Of a DNA stretch of 38,510 nucleotides, positions 6,234 through 12,533 are shown piece after piece. The stretch's first letter is position 1. Each line of letters begins with the position of its first letter. The notes below the pieces were generated by a model. It searched no databases. It saw only the letters and a program-made list of their open reading frames with translations, and was not told where the DNA came from. This stretch comes from a virus. The position numbers and the translations under genes are program-made. The DNA is taken from positions 1 to 38,510 of the IMG/VR virus record IMGVR_UViG_3300037882_001386. One strand, given 5' to 3'.

Positions 6234-7100
6234 CTATTTCGCCACGCTCAGAAACGGTACGGTTGAGTTTGGAACCATTGTCGTGGGCAGTGAGCCGTTC
6301 CACTTTTCAGCGGTCACAAGGTCCACAAGTTGCGGATTGTCGCGCAGTGCTTCGCCCTTGACCCTGATGGCTTTGGCTTCTGCATCGCCGCGCAAGATGG
6401 TGGATTCGGCGTTTGCCTTGGCGTTTGCAACTGTGGCATCGGCTGCGGCCTGCGCTTGGATCACGATGATCTGCGCTTGAACCTTTTCACGCTCTGCATT
6501 CTGGCGAAGCTTCTGCACTTCGATTTCTGCTTGCATACGCTGTTCAATTGAGTTTTCGTAGGCGTCGGAAAAATCTATGTTCTCAATTTGAACGGACGTA
6601 ACCGTGATCGGTTCACCCTCAACACTAGCTTGCAAATTTGTCAGTATTTGGGCGCTGAGTGATTGCCTGTCTTGAATTGATTTTGCTGCTGTAAACTGTC
6701 CAAAAATATCCTTCACAGCCTTGAACACGCGCGGGTCAAGAATACGGGTTCGCAACCCTTCTTCACCGCCGAATTTTGCGTACACGTCAGCAACCGCCCC
6801 GGCAGGAATGGTGAAGTTTGCCGACAACCTGATGCCTGCCGTTTGCTGGTCATAAGAATAGGCCAGCATTGGATTTTCAGCGCCGTACACCGCCACATGC
6901 TCTTGAACGGAAATATCAAGCACGGAGTCAATCCACGGCATCTTGAAGCCAAGTCCAGGTTGTGCCGTTCCAACGATAGCGCCGTTGCGGAGAATGACCC
7001 CGCGATAGCCTTGATCGACGGTGTACCAGCTTCCAAATAGAGTTGACATTGCGACTAATCCGGCAACGCCTGCTACACTTGCTGCAACAATCCTAATCAT
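6234..7100 (-). CDS. SPFH / band-7 (prohibitin-like) membrane protein
   Basis: The product is 288 aa. An N-terminal membrane anchor (residues 1-20) is followed by the SPFH core (TVDQGYRGVILRNGAIVG; GLGFKMPWIDSV; QTAGIRLSANFTIP). A long charged helix follows (YENSIEQRMQAEIEVQKLRQ to about 250, Ala-rich) and ends in LVTAEKWNGSLPTTMVP. These are hallmarks of the HflC/prohibitin/stomatin family, which forms membrane rings and in E. coli (HflKC) modulates FtsH. A phage copy might alter FtsH activity, membrane domains or superinfection. It is coupled by ATGA overlap to a small membrane gene upstream. Confidence 0.9.
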   Translation of the reverse strand: MIRIVAASVAGVAGLVAMSTLFGSWYTVDQGYRGVILRNGAIVGTAQPGLGFKMPWIDSVLDISVQEHVAVYGAENPMLAYSYDQQTAGIRLSANFTIPAGAVADVYAKFGGEEGLRTRILDPRVFKAVKDIFGQFTAAKSIQDRQSLSAQILTNLQASVEGEPITVTSVQIENIDFSDAYENSIEQRMQAEIEVQKLRQNAEREKVQAQIIVIQAQAAADATVANAKANAESTILRGDAEAKAIRVKGEALRDNPQLVDLVTAEKWNGSLPTTMVPNSTVPFLSVAK

Positions 7101-7273
7101 TTCGTTTTCTCCTTTAAGTTTTTGCGTGATGCTGCTATTGTTCCATCTGCGTCAGCCGCGATGGCGTCCGCTGCCTTCTTGTCAGCAGAACGAAACATCC
7201 ATCTGAAGCTGTAGTAAGCGCCAACTACGAACAGGGCCACGATGACCAATTCGCCAACAATTATTCGTGTCAT
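7097..7273 (-). CDS. Small single-pass membrane protein (58 aa)
   Basis: Started at 7273, where ATG overlaps the upstream stop, the product is MTRIIVGELVIVALFVVGAY plus a charged tail rich in Lys and Ala. One transmembrane helix covers about residues 3-22. Its own stop overlaps the start of the SPFH gene (ATGA), so the two are translated together. It could be a partner of the SPFH ring. Family not recognised. Confidence 0.7.
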   Translation of the reverse strand: MTRIIVGELVIVALFVVGAYYSFRWMFRSADKKAADAIAADADGTIAASRKNLKEKTK

Positions 7274-7605
7274 TTTTGGTTCTCCGGTAAGCGGGCTTCT
7301 AGATAACAACGCCCGTCAACTTTCGAGCGTTTGCGGGATTTCATAAGACATGGCTTAATAGGCAACGGCGGCACGAACACATTGTCTGGAACGTAGATCG
7401 ACAGAATGTATTCGCGGCCCACTGTCGGCAGATGATCATAGAAATACTTCACCGGATGAACGCGCGGCTTATGAATTCCTTCCGGCTCCGGAATTGTCAT
7501 AGCAGCCTCGTCTATAGCCACACATGGCTTCATCTGGGGCAATGGAGGCTTTGTGGCTGCGAAGGCGGGCATCACAAGCAATGAAATGGCGAGGAGGGTT
7601 CTCAT
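7270..7605 (-). CDS. Secreted protein with signal peptide
   Basis: The product is 111 aa. It has a clear Sec signal peptide (MRTLLAISLLVMPAFAA, cleavage probably after residues 16-17) and a mature domain with three Cys (KPCVAID, KPCLMKS, GRCYLEA). It contains HPVKYFYDHLPTVGREYILS, and I do not recognise the fold. It is the first gene of a three-gene coupled set (secreted, membrane, SPFH). The leader upstream is the C-rich, G-poor spacer 7606-7709. Function unknown. Confidence 0.7.
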   Translation of the reverse strand: MRTLLAISLLVMPAFAATKPPLPQMKPCVAIDEAAMTIPEPEGIHKPRVHPVKYFYDHLPTVGREYILSIYVPDNVFVPPLPIKPCLMKSRKRSKVDGRCYLEARLPENQK

Positions 7606-7709
7606 GTGTTCAAAACCTTTAGGTGTCGTGTTGTAGATTTACGTGTGATGACATGTGGTAACGTTGCGTGATGTAGAGTGGCGTTGTGTTGCGTGGTTTG
7701 GAGTGGTGA
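7606..7709 (-). promoter_or_regulatory. C/A-rich, G-poor leftward spacer 1
   Basis: On the transcribed (minus) sense strand this spacer has about 10 G in 104 bases and many C and A. It shares a 15-base block (plus strand GCGTGGTTTGGAGTG at 7691-7705) and TGTAGATTT (7632-7640) with spacer 2. Unstructured C-rich, G-poor RNA is what Rho binds, so a rut-like site is possible. It also serves as the leader for the secreted protein gene. Confidence 0.45.
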
Positions 7710-8204
7710 TCAATCCTTTGAAAAAAGCTTTATCGTTTCAGCCACGGGCAACTCAGCGCCCCTTGCGGTGACGCCAGATTGAACGGCCTTGATGCCGCGT
7801 GGTGTTAAGAACGCGGAGACAGCGCCGAATATGCTGGCATTCGTGGCGTGAGATATACGGGCAGCATCTGACAGTCCCGCGTAGTCCTTGACCTTAAAAA
7901 GTCGCTCAGATGATTTCTTGGCCTTTCGCCGCAAGCCGCTTACATCGTTGCTGGATGACTTGACAATTTCACCGTCATCTAGGCGCTTGTAACCGATCTT
8001 GGCGATGTTGCTGAAAACCATGTTGTCGTCGCGGAAGGCGCGGCGAAGTGCTGACTGCAAATTGGAGTCAGCACCGACAACCTCGCGGCTGATAGTTTCA
8101 GACAGGTCCGCATAGGTTACGGTCTCCCCGATCTGTGATGCGACAAGGCGCTGGTACAGCAACCTTGTATCAATGTGGACTTCAAAACTTGGCCTCGTAG
8201 TCAT
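7710..8204 (-). CDS. Hypothetical early protein (164 aa)
   Basis: The product is 164 aa. The N-terminal region (LLYQRLVASQIGETVTYADL then SNLQSALRRAFRDDNMVFSN) reads like a small helical domain. The middle is basic (RRKAKKSSERLFKVKDYAGL), and the C-terminus contains RISHATNASIFGAVSAFL. The first half resembles a winged-helix layout, but I cannot name a family. A clear AAAGGA ribosome site precedes ATG at 8204. C-rich spacers flank it on both sides. Confidence 0.7.
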   Translation of the reverse strand: MTTRPSFEVHIDTRLLYQRLVASQIGETVTYADLSETISREVVGADSNLQSALRRAFRDDNMVFSNIAKIGYKRLDDGEIVKSSSNDVSGLRRKAKKSSERLFKVKDYAGLSDAARISHATNASIFGAVSAFLTPRGIKAVQSGVTARGAELPVAETIKLFSKD

Positions 8205-8309
8205 GATGTGTTGTCCTTTTGCGTGTATTGGCGTGGTTTAAAGTGTCGTGCTGTGGAGTAATGTAGATTTGGGTAATGTGTAATGTTATTGGGTGGGGTG
8301 TAGTGGTAA
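8205..8309 (-). promoter_or_regulatory. C/A-rich, G-poor leftward spacer 2
   Basis: This is the most extreme of the three spacers, with about six G in 105 bases on the sense strand. It has the shared block GCGTGGTTTAAAGTG (8231-8245, plus strand) and TGTAGATTT (8262-8270). No hairpin or promoter is evident. It may be a Rho-loading site or an unstructured leader that aids translation of the 7710-8204 gene. Confidence 0.5.
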
Positions 8310-8873
8310 TTATTGTTCCGTCCACTGAACGGATTTAACTTCCCAACGCCCGTTCAGTCCGCCGTTTTGAGGGCGATACTGGCCGACGCCGATAAACTTG
8401 CCGCTTTCCTTTATGACGTATTCAAAAATGTCTTTTGGAATAGCATCGTCAAAAATGTAGAACGTGAGTTTTCCGGACCATTTTGGAAACACTGGCATGG
8501 TGCGTTTGACGCGTTTTCCGGAGCCGCGTCGCCCATCTGCGTGGGCATTGATTGTAACGCCCGTCACGTTGTCACGAGTGAGGCCCAAGGGCATATTGTC
8601 AGAGCAAAGAACGCCTGATGCAAAATTCTTGGTGTAGGTCGCCTTGCCCTTTCCCGGCACTTGCAGCGAAAGATATTTGGCGGCGGCGTCAATCGACTGC
8701 TTGAAAGCAATGGAAGGAATGTAGGCAACCCCGCTTTCATCGTAGTACGCTTTCTCCCGCCACGTGCGGCCTTCGTATTCGTCAGCACGTTCCTTTTCCA
8801 GCTTCGGAGTGTCGTGCATCCGAGAAGCGGAATAAGGCGTGACGCTTGTAAGTTCTACGGTAGCAACTTTCAT
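8310..8873 (-). CDS. Conserved phage protein with RAMP-like glycine-rich C-terminus
   Basis: ATG at 8873 has an AAAGGAA ribosome site and gives 187 aa; the frame stays open upstream through the C-rich spacer, which is unlikely to be coding. Features include SVTPYSASRMHDTPKLEKE, YIPSIAFKQSIDAAAKYLSL, PGKGKATYTKNF and DGRRGSGKRVKR. The end, ESGKFIGVGQYRPQNGG then GRWEVK, is glycine-rich like the C-terminal loop of RAMP/Cas7-type proteins. I believe related proteins occur in many phages near recombination genes, but I know no tested function. A nucleic-acid-binding role is an inference. Confidence 0.72.
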   Translation of the reverse strand: MKVATVELTSVTPYSASRMHDTPKLEKERADEYEGRTWREKAYYDESGVAYIPSIAFKQSIDAAAKYLSLQVPGKGKATYTKNFASGVLCSDNMPLGLTRDNVTGVTINAHADGRRGSGKRVKRTMPVFPKWSGKLTFYIFDDAIPKDIFEYVIKESGKFIGVGQYRPQNGGLNGRWEVKSVQWTEQ

Positions 8874-8992
8874 TTGAGTTTTCCTTTCATTAGGTGTTGT
8901 GTTTTGACATGACGTGCAATTGCTTTGCATGAGGTGGCGTACGGTGCCGTGGTCTGTAGTTGGGTGATATGCAGTGCATTGTGGTGGTGTGA
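8874..8992 (-). promoter_or_regulatory. C/A-rich, G-poor leftward spacer 3
   Basis: The sense strand is C/A-rich with about 15 G in 119 bases. It ends in ACACAACACCTAATGAAAGG before the gene at 8873, echoing ACACGACACCTAAAGG before the gene at 7605. It may act like the other two spacers. An 80-codon frame runs through it but looks like read-through of a frameshifted small gene. Confidence 0.4.
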
Positions 8993-9129
8993 TTACTTTC
9001 TCCAATCTTGAATTGACTGCTTCCATGCGTTAAAATCGTCACAAACCTCAACCGTGTCTCATACCCATAATCATTATGTCTCTTTACAAAGAATGAGCGG
9101 ATAAAACGGGTGAGGCGGCGAAGAGTCAT
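8993..9129 (-). pseudogene. Small phage gene, apparently frameshifted
   Basis: ATG at 9129 has a GGGAGA ribosome site and reads MTLRRLTRFIRSFFVKRHND followed by YGYE. Near 9055-9065 the sensible reading jumps frame: the next frame gives TVEVCDDFNAWKQSIQDWRK and then TAA at 8993-8995. Together they make a plausible protein of about 44 aa. The unshifted frame instead runs on for 80 codons through low-complexity CA-rich sequence. A one-base indel, by mutation or by sequencing error, is the simplest explanation. Programmed frameshifting is possible, but no slippery site is evident. Confidence 0.45.
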
Positions 9130-9133
9130 GAAG

Positions 9134-9352
9134 TTACTCTCCCATCTCTGGGGCAGATTGACTCCCGACCCAACGGGTGCCACAGATGGAACAAATGAAC
9201 GCCACGTCGCAGCAACTGTAGGAACGTCCACAGCCGTATTTCTTGCGCTCTTTTGCGGTTGTTTTGGTCCTCTTGCAAAAGCCTCCGCAAGTACACTCAT
9301 AGGATTCCAAACCACGCTCAATCGTTTCTGGAAATTCTTTGGTTTCCGGCAT
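9134..9352 (-). CDS. Cys-rich zinc-ribbon protein
   Basis: Started at 9352 (GAGGG ribosome site, one base after the HNH stop), the product is 72 aa. It has many cysteines: ECTCGGFCKR, YGCGRSYSCCD and FICSICGTRW. At least two CxxC-type knuckles suggest zinc binding of the rubredoxin-knuckle kind. An upstream ATG at 9367 is possible but overlaps the HNH gene. It likely binds nucleic acid or protein; the exact role is unknown. Confidence 0.65.
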   Translation of the reverse strand: MPETKEFPETIERGLESYECTCGGFCKRTKTTAKERKKYGCGRSYSCCDVAFICSICGTRWVGSQSAPEMGE

Positions 9353-9353
9353 C

Positions 9354-9710
9354 TCAATATCCCTCATTTACGTATTTAGTATTGCTCGGATAGGCTTTGA
9401 AGCCGCGTGACTGGATTTTCTTCTTCGGCCTCTTTGCCCCTATGTGCTTTGCTTCACGGCGCTTGGCTTTCGCTATCAATCCCATGTCGGTCTTTGTCTT
9501 GACCTTGGCGCAAGCCAGGTGAGCTATTCCACGGTTGCTCATGTCGTTTGAGCCGAGCAGTTCCAGCGCCAGTTCATGTTCATCAATCCACTTGGAGCCG
9601 ACCATGATCTGCATTCCACAAATGCAGCACTTACCTTTGTGCAATTGGAATTGCTCAACCCTTTGTTTGGTTGTGAGGGGCTTGCGCTTTTTAGGGATTG
9701 CGAATTCCAT
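9354..9710 (-). CDS. HNH endonuclease-like protein
   Basis: The product is 118 aa. Cys28-x2-Cys31, then WIDEHELALELLGSNDMSNR (His45, Asn55) and HLACAKVKTKTD (His64, Cys67) give the HNH order with a zinc knuckle. The basic tail (KAKRREAKHIGAKRPKKK) fits DNA binding. Small HNH proteins of this type are common in early operons of alphaproteobacterial phages. The start overlaps the upstream stop as TAATG. Confidence 0.8.
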   Translation of the reverse strand: MEFAIPKKRKPLTTKQRVEQFQLHKGKCCICGMQIMVGSKWIDEHELALELLGSNDMSNRGIAHLACAKVKTKTDMGLIAKAKRREAKHIGAKRPKKKIQSRGFKAYPSNTKYVNEGY

Positions 9711-10195
9711 TAAGCAGGCACCCTTAACCAGTTGTCATATTCAATTCTGAGATTGCGGAACTTCTTCTCCGCGTCCGGCTTGCCCTCGATATTGGCGCGG
9801 CTGTTCACGCCGCAGAGTTGGCGAACGTATGTGGCAGCATCGTCAACTGTAATTACGCCTTGCGGAGCAATACCTTTTCGCTCCGCAACAAATTTTTGAA
9901 AGCCAATCTCATTGCACATAATCCCGGCTTGCTGCGCTATTGAGAGTTCATCCCATTTGCGCTTTGCCTTGTCGGATTTGGTTTCAGGCGTGGGCTTTAC
10001 TTCGGGTTCTGGTTCCGCAACACCCATGCGGGCAATTGCGACATGCACGGGCGCAACCATAGTTGGCCAGCCAAAAGCTTCTATGACTTTCAACGCATAT
10101 TCCTCCGGAATATGGATTGTCAGACAGGCGCTCTTATGCGTCGATACGTTCTTGATCGACACAAGCTGGCCTTCTATGGCTGCGAGTTTTGTCAT
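9710..10195 (-). CDS. Conserved early phage protein (161 aa)
   Basis: The product is 161 aa. The N-terminal part is beta-rich (QLVSIKNVSTHKSACLTIHI, PEEYALKVIEAFGWPTMVAP, VHVAIAR), followed by a Pro/Glu/Lys linker. The helical C-terminus contains KRKWDELSIAQQAGIMCNE and LCGVNSRANIEG. The 'SIAQQAGIMC...FVAER...LCGVNSR' part matches proteins I have seen beside single-strand DNA annealing genes in rhizobial phages. No function is established. It is coupled to the OB-like gene by an ATGA overlap. Confidence 0.75.
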   Translation of the reverse strand: MTKLAAIEGQLVSIKNVSTHKSACLTIHIPEEYALKVIEAFGWPTMVAPVHVAIARMGVAEPEPEVKPTPETKSDKAKRKWDELSIAQQAGIMCNEIGFQKFVAERKGIAPQGVITVDDAATYVRQLCGVNSRANIEGKPDAEKKFRNLRIEYDNWLRVPA

Positions 10196-10596
10196 GCGAA
10201 AGGATCGTCGTTGAGGTCATCCATAGCGGCAGGATGGCCGGGAGGCGGGCCACCGAGAGGGGCCTGAGCCTCTTCGGCGGTGTATTCAACATCATTAGGG
10301 GGTCTGATACGAATAGCCTGTACCGTGTCTCCCTGATATTCCACCCATGCCGTGATCAGCTTGATCTTCTTGCCAATCCAGGTATCTGTTTCCGCGCCGT
10401 AAAGCTTGGCAATCATCTTGGCATTGGTCTTGTTCAGGACCAAGCCTTTCGGATTATTATTGATGTAGATGCAGGGCTTGGACTGGCCATCCTGCATCTT
10501 TGCCATTTCAATTTGCGTAATTGTCACCACAGGCGTCTTGCCTTTGAGGTCAGCGGCGCTAATGTACTTTGAGGTAAAGACTTCATCGATATTCAT
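10192..10596 (-). CDS. OB-fold-like ssDNA-binding candidate
   Basis: The product is 134 aa. A beta-rich domain spans residues 10-102 (GKTPVVTITQIEMAKM; YINNNPKGLVLNKTNAKMIA; WIGKKIKLITAWVEYQGDTV). The acidic tail ends DDLNDDPFA, and an acidic DDPF-type C-terminus is typical of single-stranded DNA-binding proteins. Related phage proteins sit among recombination genes, as here. An AGGA ribosome site supports ATG at 10596. The SSB-like role is inferred from tail and context. Confidence 0.7.
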   Translation of the reverse strand: MNIDEVFTSKYISAADLKGKTPVVTITQIEMAKMQDGQSKPCIYINNNPKGLVLNKTNAKMIAKLYGAETDTWIGKKIKLITAWVEYQGDTVQAIRIRPPNDVEYTAEEAQAPLGGPPPGHPAAMDDLNDDPFA

Positions 10597-10641
10597 TTGA
10601 ATGTTCCTGTTGAGTTAAGGTTTAGGCACGGCACGTTTTGG

Positions 10642-10872
10642 TTACTGGCAATCCTTCAATGCCAGCGCAATGAAGTTCGCGGCGCTTTCCAGATCATCCT
10701 TGAATGCCTTGCGCTTGTCGGGCATGGTTTCCCGTACAATATGCAGAACGTCCTCTGCATCATCTGAAAACGATGCAATGAAATATTCGTTGTTTTCCTC
10801 ACGCATGGCGTCTTTCCTTGCCTGTTGCATTTCGTTGTAGTTTTCCAAGGCTTTTTCTGCTATAAGGTCCAT
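10642..10872 (-). CDS. Hypothetical early protein (76 aa)
   Basis: ATG at 10872 follows the upstream stop by two bases with a GGAGAG ribosome site. The product is helical and acidic (EKALENYNEMQQARKDAMRE; FSDDAEDVLHIVRETMPDK; NFIALALKDCQ). The frame is open upstream to 10929, but that would overlap the neighbour. No family recognised. Confidence 0.65.
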   Translation of the reverse strand: MDLIAEKALENYNEMQQARKDAMREENNEYFIASFSDDAEDVLHIVRETMPDKRKAFKDDLESAANFIALALKDCQ

Positions 10873-10874
10873 CG

Positions 10875-11141
10875 CTACTCTCCGTACAAATCCGCATCGC
10901 TCATGTACATGCCCCTGCCGCGCCGCCATGTTGCTGTAGGTTCTTTCCGTGACATGGGCCTGTTGATGCGGAAGCGGTGTGTGTTTTCATTGGCAAAGCG
11001 CCGGACGCGAATAGTAAGGTCAATCTCTCTCAGCATGTGCGTTTCAAAACCCTCTAAATCTTTTTCAGTGAGCAATTCAGCGCCAGGAATTGCCCTGAGG
11101 GCTTCGATGTTGAGAAGGTGATGGGCGGGGAGAGTGTTCAA
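10875..11141 (-). CDS. Hypothetical early protein (88 aa)
   Basis: The product is 88 aa with a helical N-terminus (LLNIEALRAIPGAELLTEKD) and a basic middle (LTIRVRRFANENTHRFRINR). ATG at 11141 overlaps the upstream stop (ATGA), placing it firmly in the operon. I recognise no domain. Confidence 0.65.
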   Translation of the reverse strand: MNTLPAHHLLNIEALRAIPGAELLTEKDLEGFETHMLREIDLTIRVRRFANENTHRFRINRPMSRKEPTATWRRGRGMYMSDADLYGE

Positions 11142-11362
11142 GATTGCACCTTTGACCTTTCGGCAATCAGGGCGTCTGCGTAGGCATATGAAGTTTTTGC
11201 TAAATTAGTGAGGTAGGGTTCTTCCGAATTGTAGTCGTAGGCAATGCTTGCAAGCGCCTGTCCCGCGAACCAATCGCGCAAGGTCATGCCGTCAGAAACG
11301 ATAGATGATTGTTCGTTTGGAACGACAACCGGAAAAGCTGGCCAGCCTGTATCCTTCGTCAT
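11138..11362 (-). CDS. Conserved small phage protein, 'MTLRDWFAGQAL' type
   Basis: The product is 74 aa. The centre has SDGMTLRDWFAGQALASIAY, a signature found in many short phage and prophage proteins (G[MLI][ST]LRDYFAAQAL). Their function is not known. The sequence before it, TGWPAFPVV, is also typical of the family. Start and stop both overlap neighbours by ATGA. Confidence 0.8.
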   Translation of the reverse strand: MTKDTGWPAFPVVVPNEQSSIVSDGMTLRDWFAGQALASIAYDYNSEEPYLTNLAKTSYAYADALIAERSKVQS

Positions 11363-11514
11363 TTCTTCACCTCTAGAGCAAGGTAGTCTGGATAATCCGA
11401 GCGTCTGCTATCCCAGCGAATTGGTTTGCCCGATGGCACCAGCCCAAGCTTCTGAATTTCAGAAAGCTGATATGAAAGCGTGTTGGCTTTGCCGATGAGG
11501 AGAAGGCGGGTCAC
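11359..11514 (-). CDS. GTG-started small basic protein (51 aa)
   Basis: GTG at 11514 overlaps the previous stop (GTGA), and TGA at 11359-11361 overlaps the next ATG. The product begins VTRLLLIGKANTLSYQLSEI and ends SDYPDYLALEVKK, with a central GLVPSGKPIRWDSRR. The double stop/start overlap and protein-like composition support coding. Fold and function are unknown; a winged-helix fragment is possible. Confidence 0.6.
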   Translation of the reverse strand: MTRLLLIGKANTLSYQLSEIQKLGLVPSGKPIRWDSRRSDYPDYLALEVKK

Positions 11515-12149
11515 GCTGACACCGCCGCCGCTTCTTCCTCGGCAAGGCGTTTCATATCCGCCAGCGCATCTTCGTTGCTGTCATAAAACCGTGCCGGATT
11601 GATTGGCGAACCGCTCTCGCGGTAAATCAGCATTGCCGCCAGTTCCCAATTGAAACGGGCTTCAAGCGCCTTCCCTGCTTCGCCAGCAAGTGTCACGGCC
11701 CAGCCCGCGCGGCAATGCGTTGTTTCGCAAGTGTGCGGGGCGTTCATTTCAAGGGCGTTTGGCTGCGAAACAGCTTCAAAAATCCGCGAATGTATGCTAT
11801 CAATCTTCGGGATAGAAAATTCAAAGACCTTGCCGGGGGCGACGTTGTTTTCGCCCGAGCAGTCCGAGCAGCGCGAGCAGTACGAGCAGTCCGAGCAGTC
11901 CGAGCAGTCCGAGCAGCGCGAGCAGCGCGAGCAGCGCGAGCAGTCCGAGCAGTCCGAGCAGCGCGAGCAGCGCGAGCAGTACGAGCAGTCCGAGCAGTCC
12001 GAGCAGTCCGAGCAGTACGAGCAGCGCGAGCAGTCCGAGCAGTCCGAGCAGTCCTTTAGAGTTTTGAGTGACTCCCGTGCGGCTTCTTCACTGCCCCACT
12101 TCTCAACCGAAGCGCGGTTTCCGTTTTCGCCCGTGATCCAAGTTTTCAT
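11511..12149 (-). CDS. Protein with 22 tandem Cys-Ser-X tripeptides
   Basis: Started at 12149 (MKTWITGENGNRASVEKWGS), the product is 212 aa. Residues 34-99 are 22 perfect CSX units, where X is Asp (11), Arg (7), Tyr (3) and finally Gly. A normal C-terminal domain follows with MNAPHTCETTHCRAGWAVTL (CxxxxC) and LAAMLIYRESGSP. Cys at every third residue could make a metal-binding or disulfide-stacked solenoid. I believe relatives with variable numbers of such repeats exist in other phages; none has a known role. An ATG four codons upstream (12161) lacks a spaced ribosome site. Confidence 0.8.
   Translation of the reverse strand: MKTWITGENGNRASVEKWGSEEAARESLKTLKDCSDCSDCSRCSYCSDCSDCSDCSYCSRCSRCSDCSDCSRCSRCSRCSDCSDCSDCSYCSRCSDCSGENNVAPGKVFEFSIPKIDSIHSRIFEAVSQPNALEMNAPHTCETTHCRAGWAVTLAGEAGKALEARFNWELAAMLIYRESGSPINPARFYDSNEDALADMKRLAEEEAAAVSA
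11853..12050. repeat. 9-bp tandem repeat encoding (Cys-Ser-X)22
   Basis: On the plus strand the units are GAGCAGTCC, GAGCAGCGC and GAGCAGTAC (with shifted phase), repeated without interruption for 198 bp. Only the two or three bases of the X codon vary. Near-identical DNA units imply recent expansion by slippage or recombination, so copy number should vary between isolates and may be miscounted by short-read assembly. Confidence 0.95.
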
Positions 12150-12184
12150 CTTCAGTCCCATCCTTTGGTTATGGTCTAGAAACT

Positions 12185-12222
12185 AAAAGTGGGGCGCTGC
12201 GCTTGTGGGAGACACAGCGTCC
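12185..12222 (-). terminator. Leftward hairpin with T tract, possible attenuator
   Basis: On the minus strand GGACGCTG pairs with CAGCGCCC (8 bp, one wobble; 12222-12192) and is soon followed by TTTT. It lies right after the first gene of the PL operon, where phage lambda has tL1. The T tract is short, so it may be partial and overcome by antitermination. Confidence 0.45.
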
Positions 12223-12231
12223 GGCTTTCAG

Positions 12232-12414
12232 TTACGAACGCTTGGTTTCGCATTCCTTCTCGGCTTTGACTTTGATGCTGGTGCCGCCAGATGTCTGGCA
12301 GGACTTGGTTGCGGCATTCACCCAGTTTCCTGAGCTGGGCCAGCACGGCAAATCCTTTGCAGAAGCCATCGAGGCTGTCGCAAACAGGGCGGCGATGATA
12401 ATTAGGGTTTTCAT
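12232..12414 (-). CDS. Small secreted Cys protein, first gene of the PL operon
   Basis: ATG at 12414, after a GGAGAGAAA ribosome site, gives 60 aa. It has a clear signal peptide (MKTLIIIAALFATASMASA, cut before Lys20). The mature part is about 41 aa with three Cys (LPCWPSSGNW, KSCQTSGG, KECETKRS). It is the first product made from PL under repressor control. A superinfection or envelope effect is possible but not supported by any motif. Confidence 0.65.
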   Translation of the reverse strand: MKTLIIIAALFATASMASAKDLPCWPSSGNWVNAATKSCQTSGGTSIKVKAEKECETKRS

Positions 12415-12460
12415 TTTCTCTCCGTTTCGGGCCGCACCGTGATTGGTGGGCATGGAGAGT

Positions 12461-12488
12461 AAGTTACCAGAGTTCTGGTTAATGTCAA
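12461..12488 (-). promoter_or_regulatory. PL: leftward early promoter
   Basis: On the minus strand a perfect TTGACA (12488-12483) is separated by 16 bp from TAACTT (12466-12461). The 14-bp operator at 12466-12479 lies between the two boxes, and a second one overlaps and extends upstream of the -35. This layout lets the repressor block polymerase directly. It drives the whole leftward operon. Confidence 0.7.
12466..12479. promoter_or_regulatory. Operator OL1 (ACCAGAGTTCTGGT)
   Basis: This is a 14-bp palindrome (ACCAGA-GT-TCTGGT), identical to the site at 12926-12939 on the other side of the repressor gene. It lies in the spacer of PL. Confidence 0.75.
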
Positions 12489-12501
12489 CAAGTATTCTGG
12501 T
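12488..12501. promoter_or_regulatory. Operator OL2 (imperfect)
   Basis: ACAAGTATTCTGGT matches 11 of 14 positions of the OL1 palindrome and starts 22 bp from it, about two helical turns. It borders the PL -35 box. The spacing suits cooperative repressor binding. Confidence 0.6.
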
Positions 12502-12533
12502 TAGAAATGATTATTCTTTTAAACGATTGGTAA

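Noticed and set aside
8310-9026. Longer start (9026) for the 187-aa protein
   Set aside because: The extra 51 residues translate the CA-rich spacer and are low-complexity; ATG at 8873 has a proper AAAGGAA site.
11853-12050. Possible CRISPR array
   Set aside because: Units are 9 bp with no spacers and lie in a coding frame. No cas genes or 23-40 bp repeats occur in the window.
11650-12186. Plus-strand frames encoding (Glu-Gln-x)n and (Arg-Ala-x)n repeats
   Set aside because: They are the other reading frames of the 9-bp repeat. The leftward Cys-Ser-X frame has flanking normal domains and operon context; these do not.
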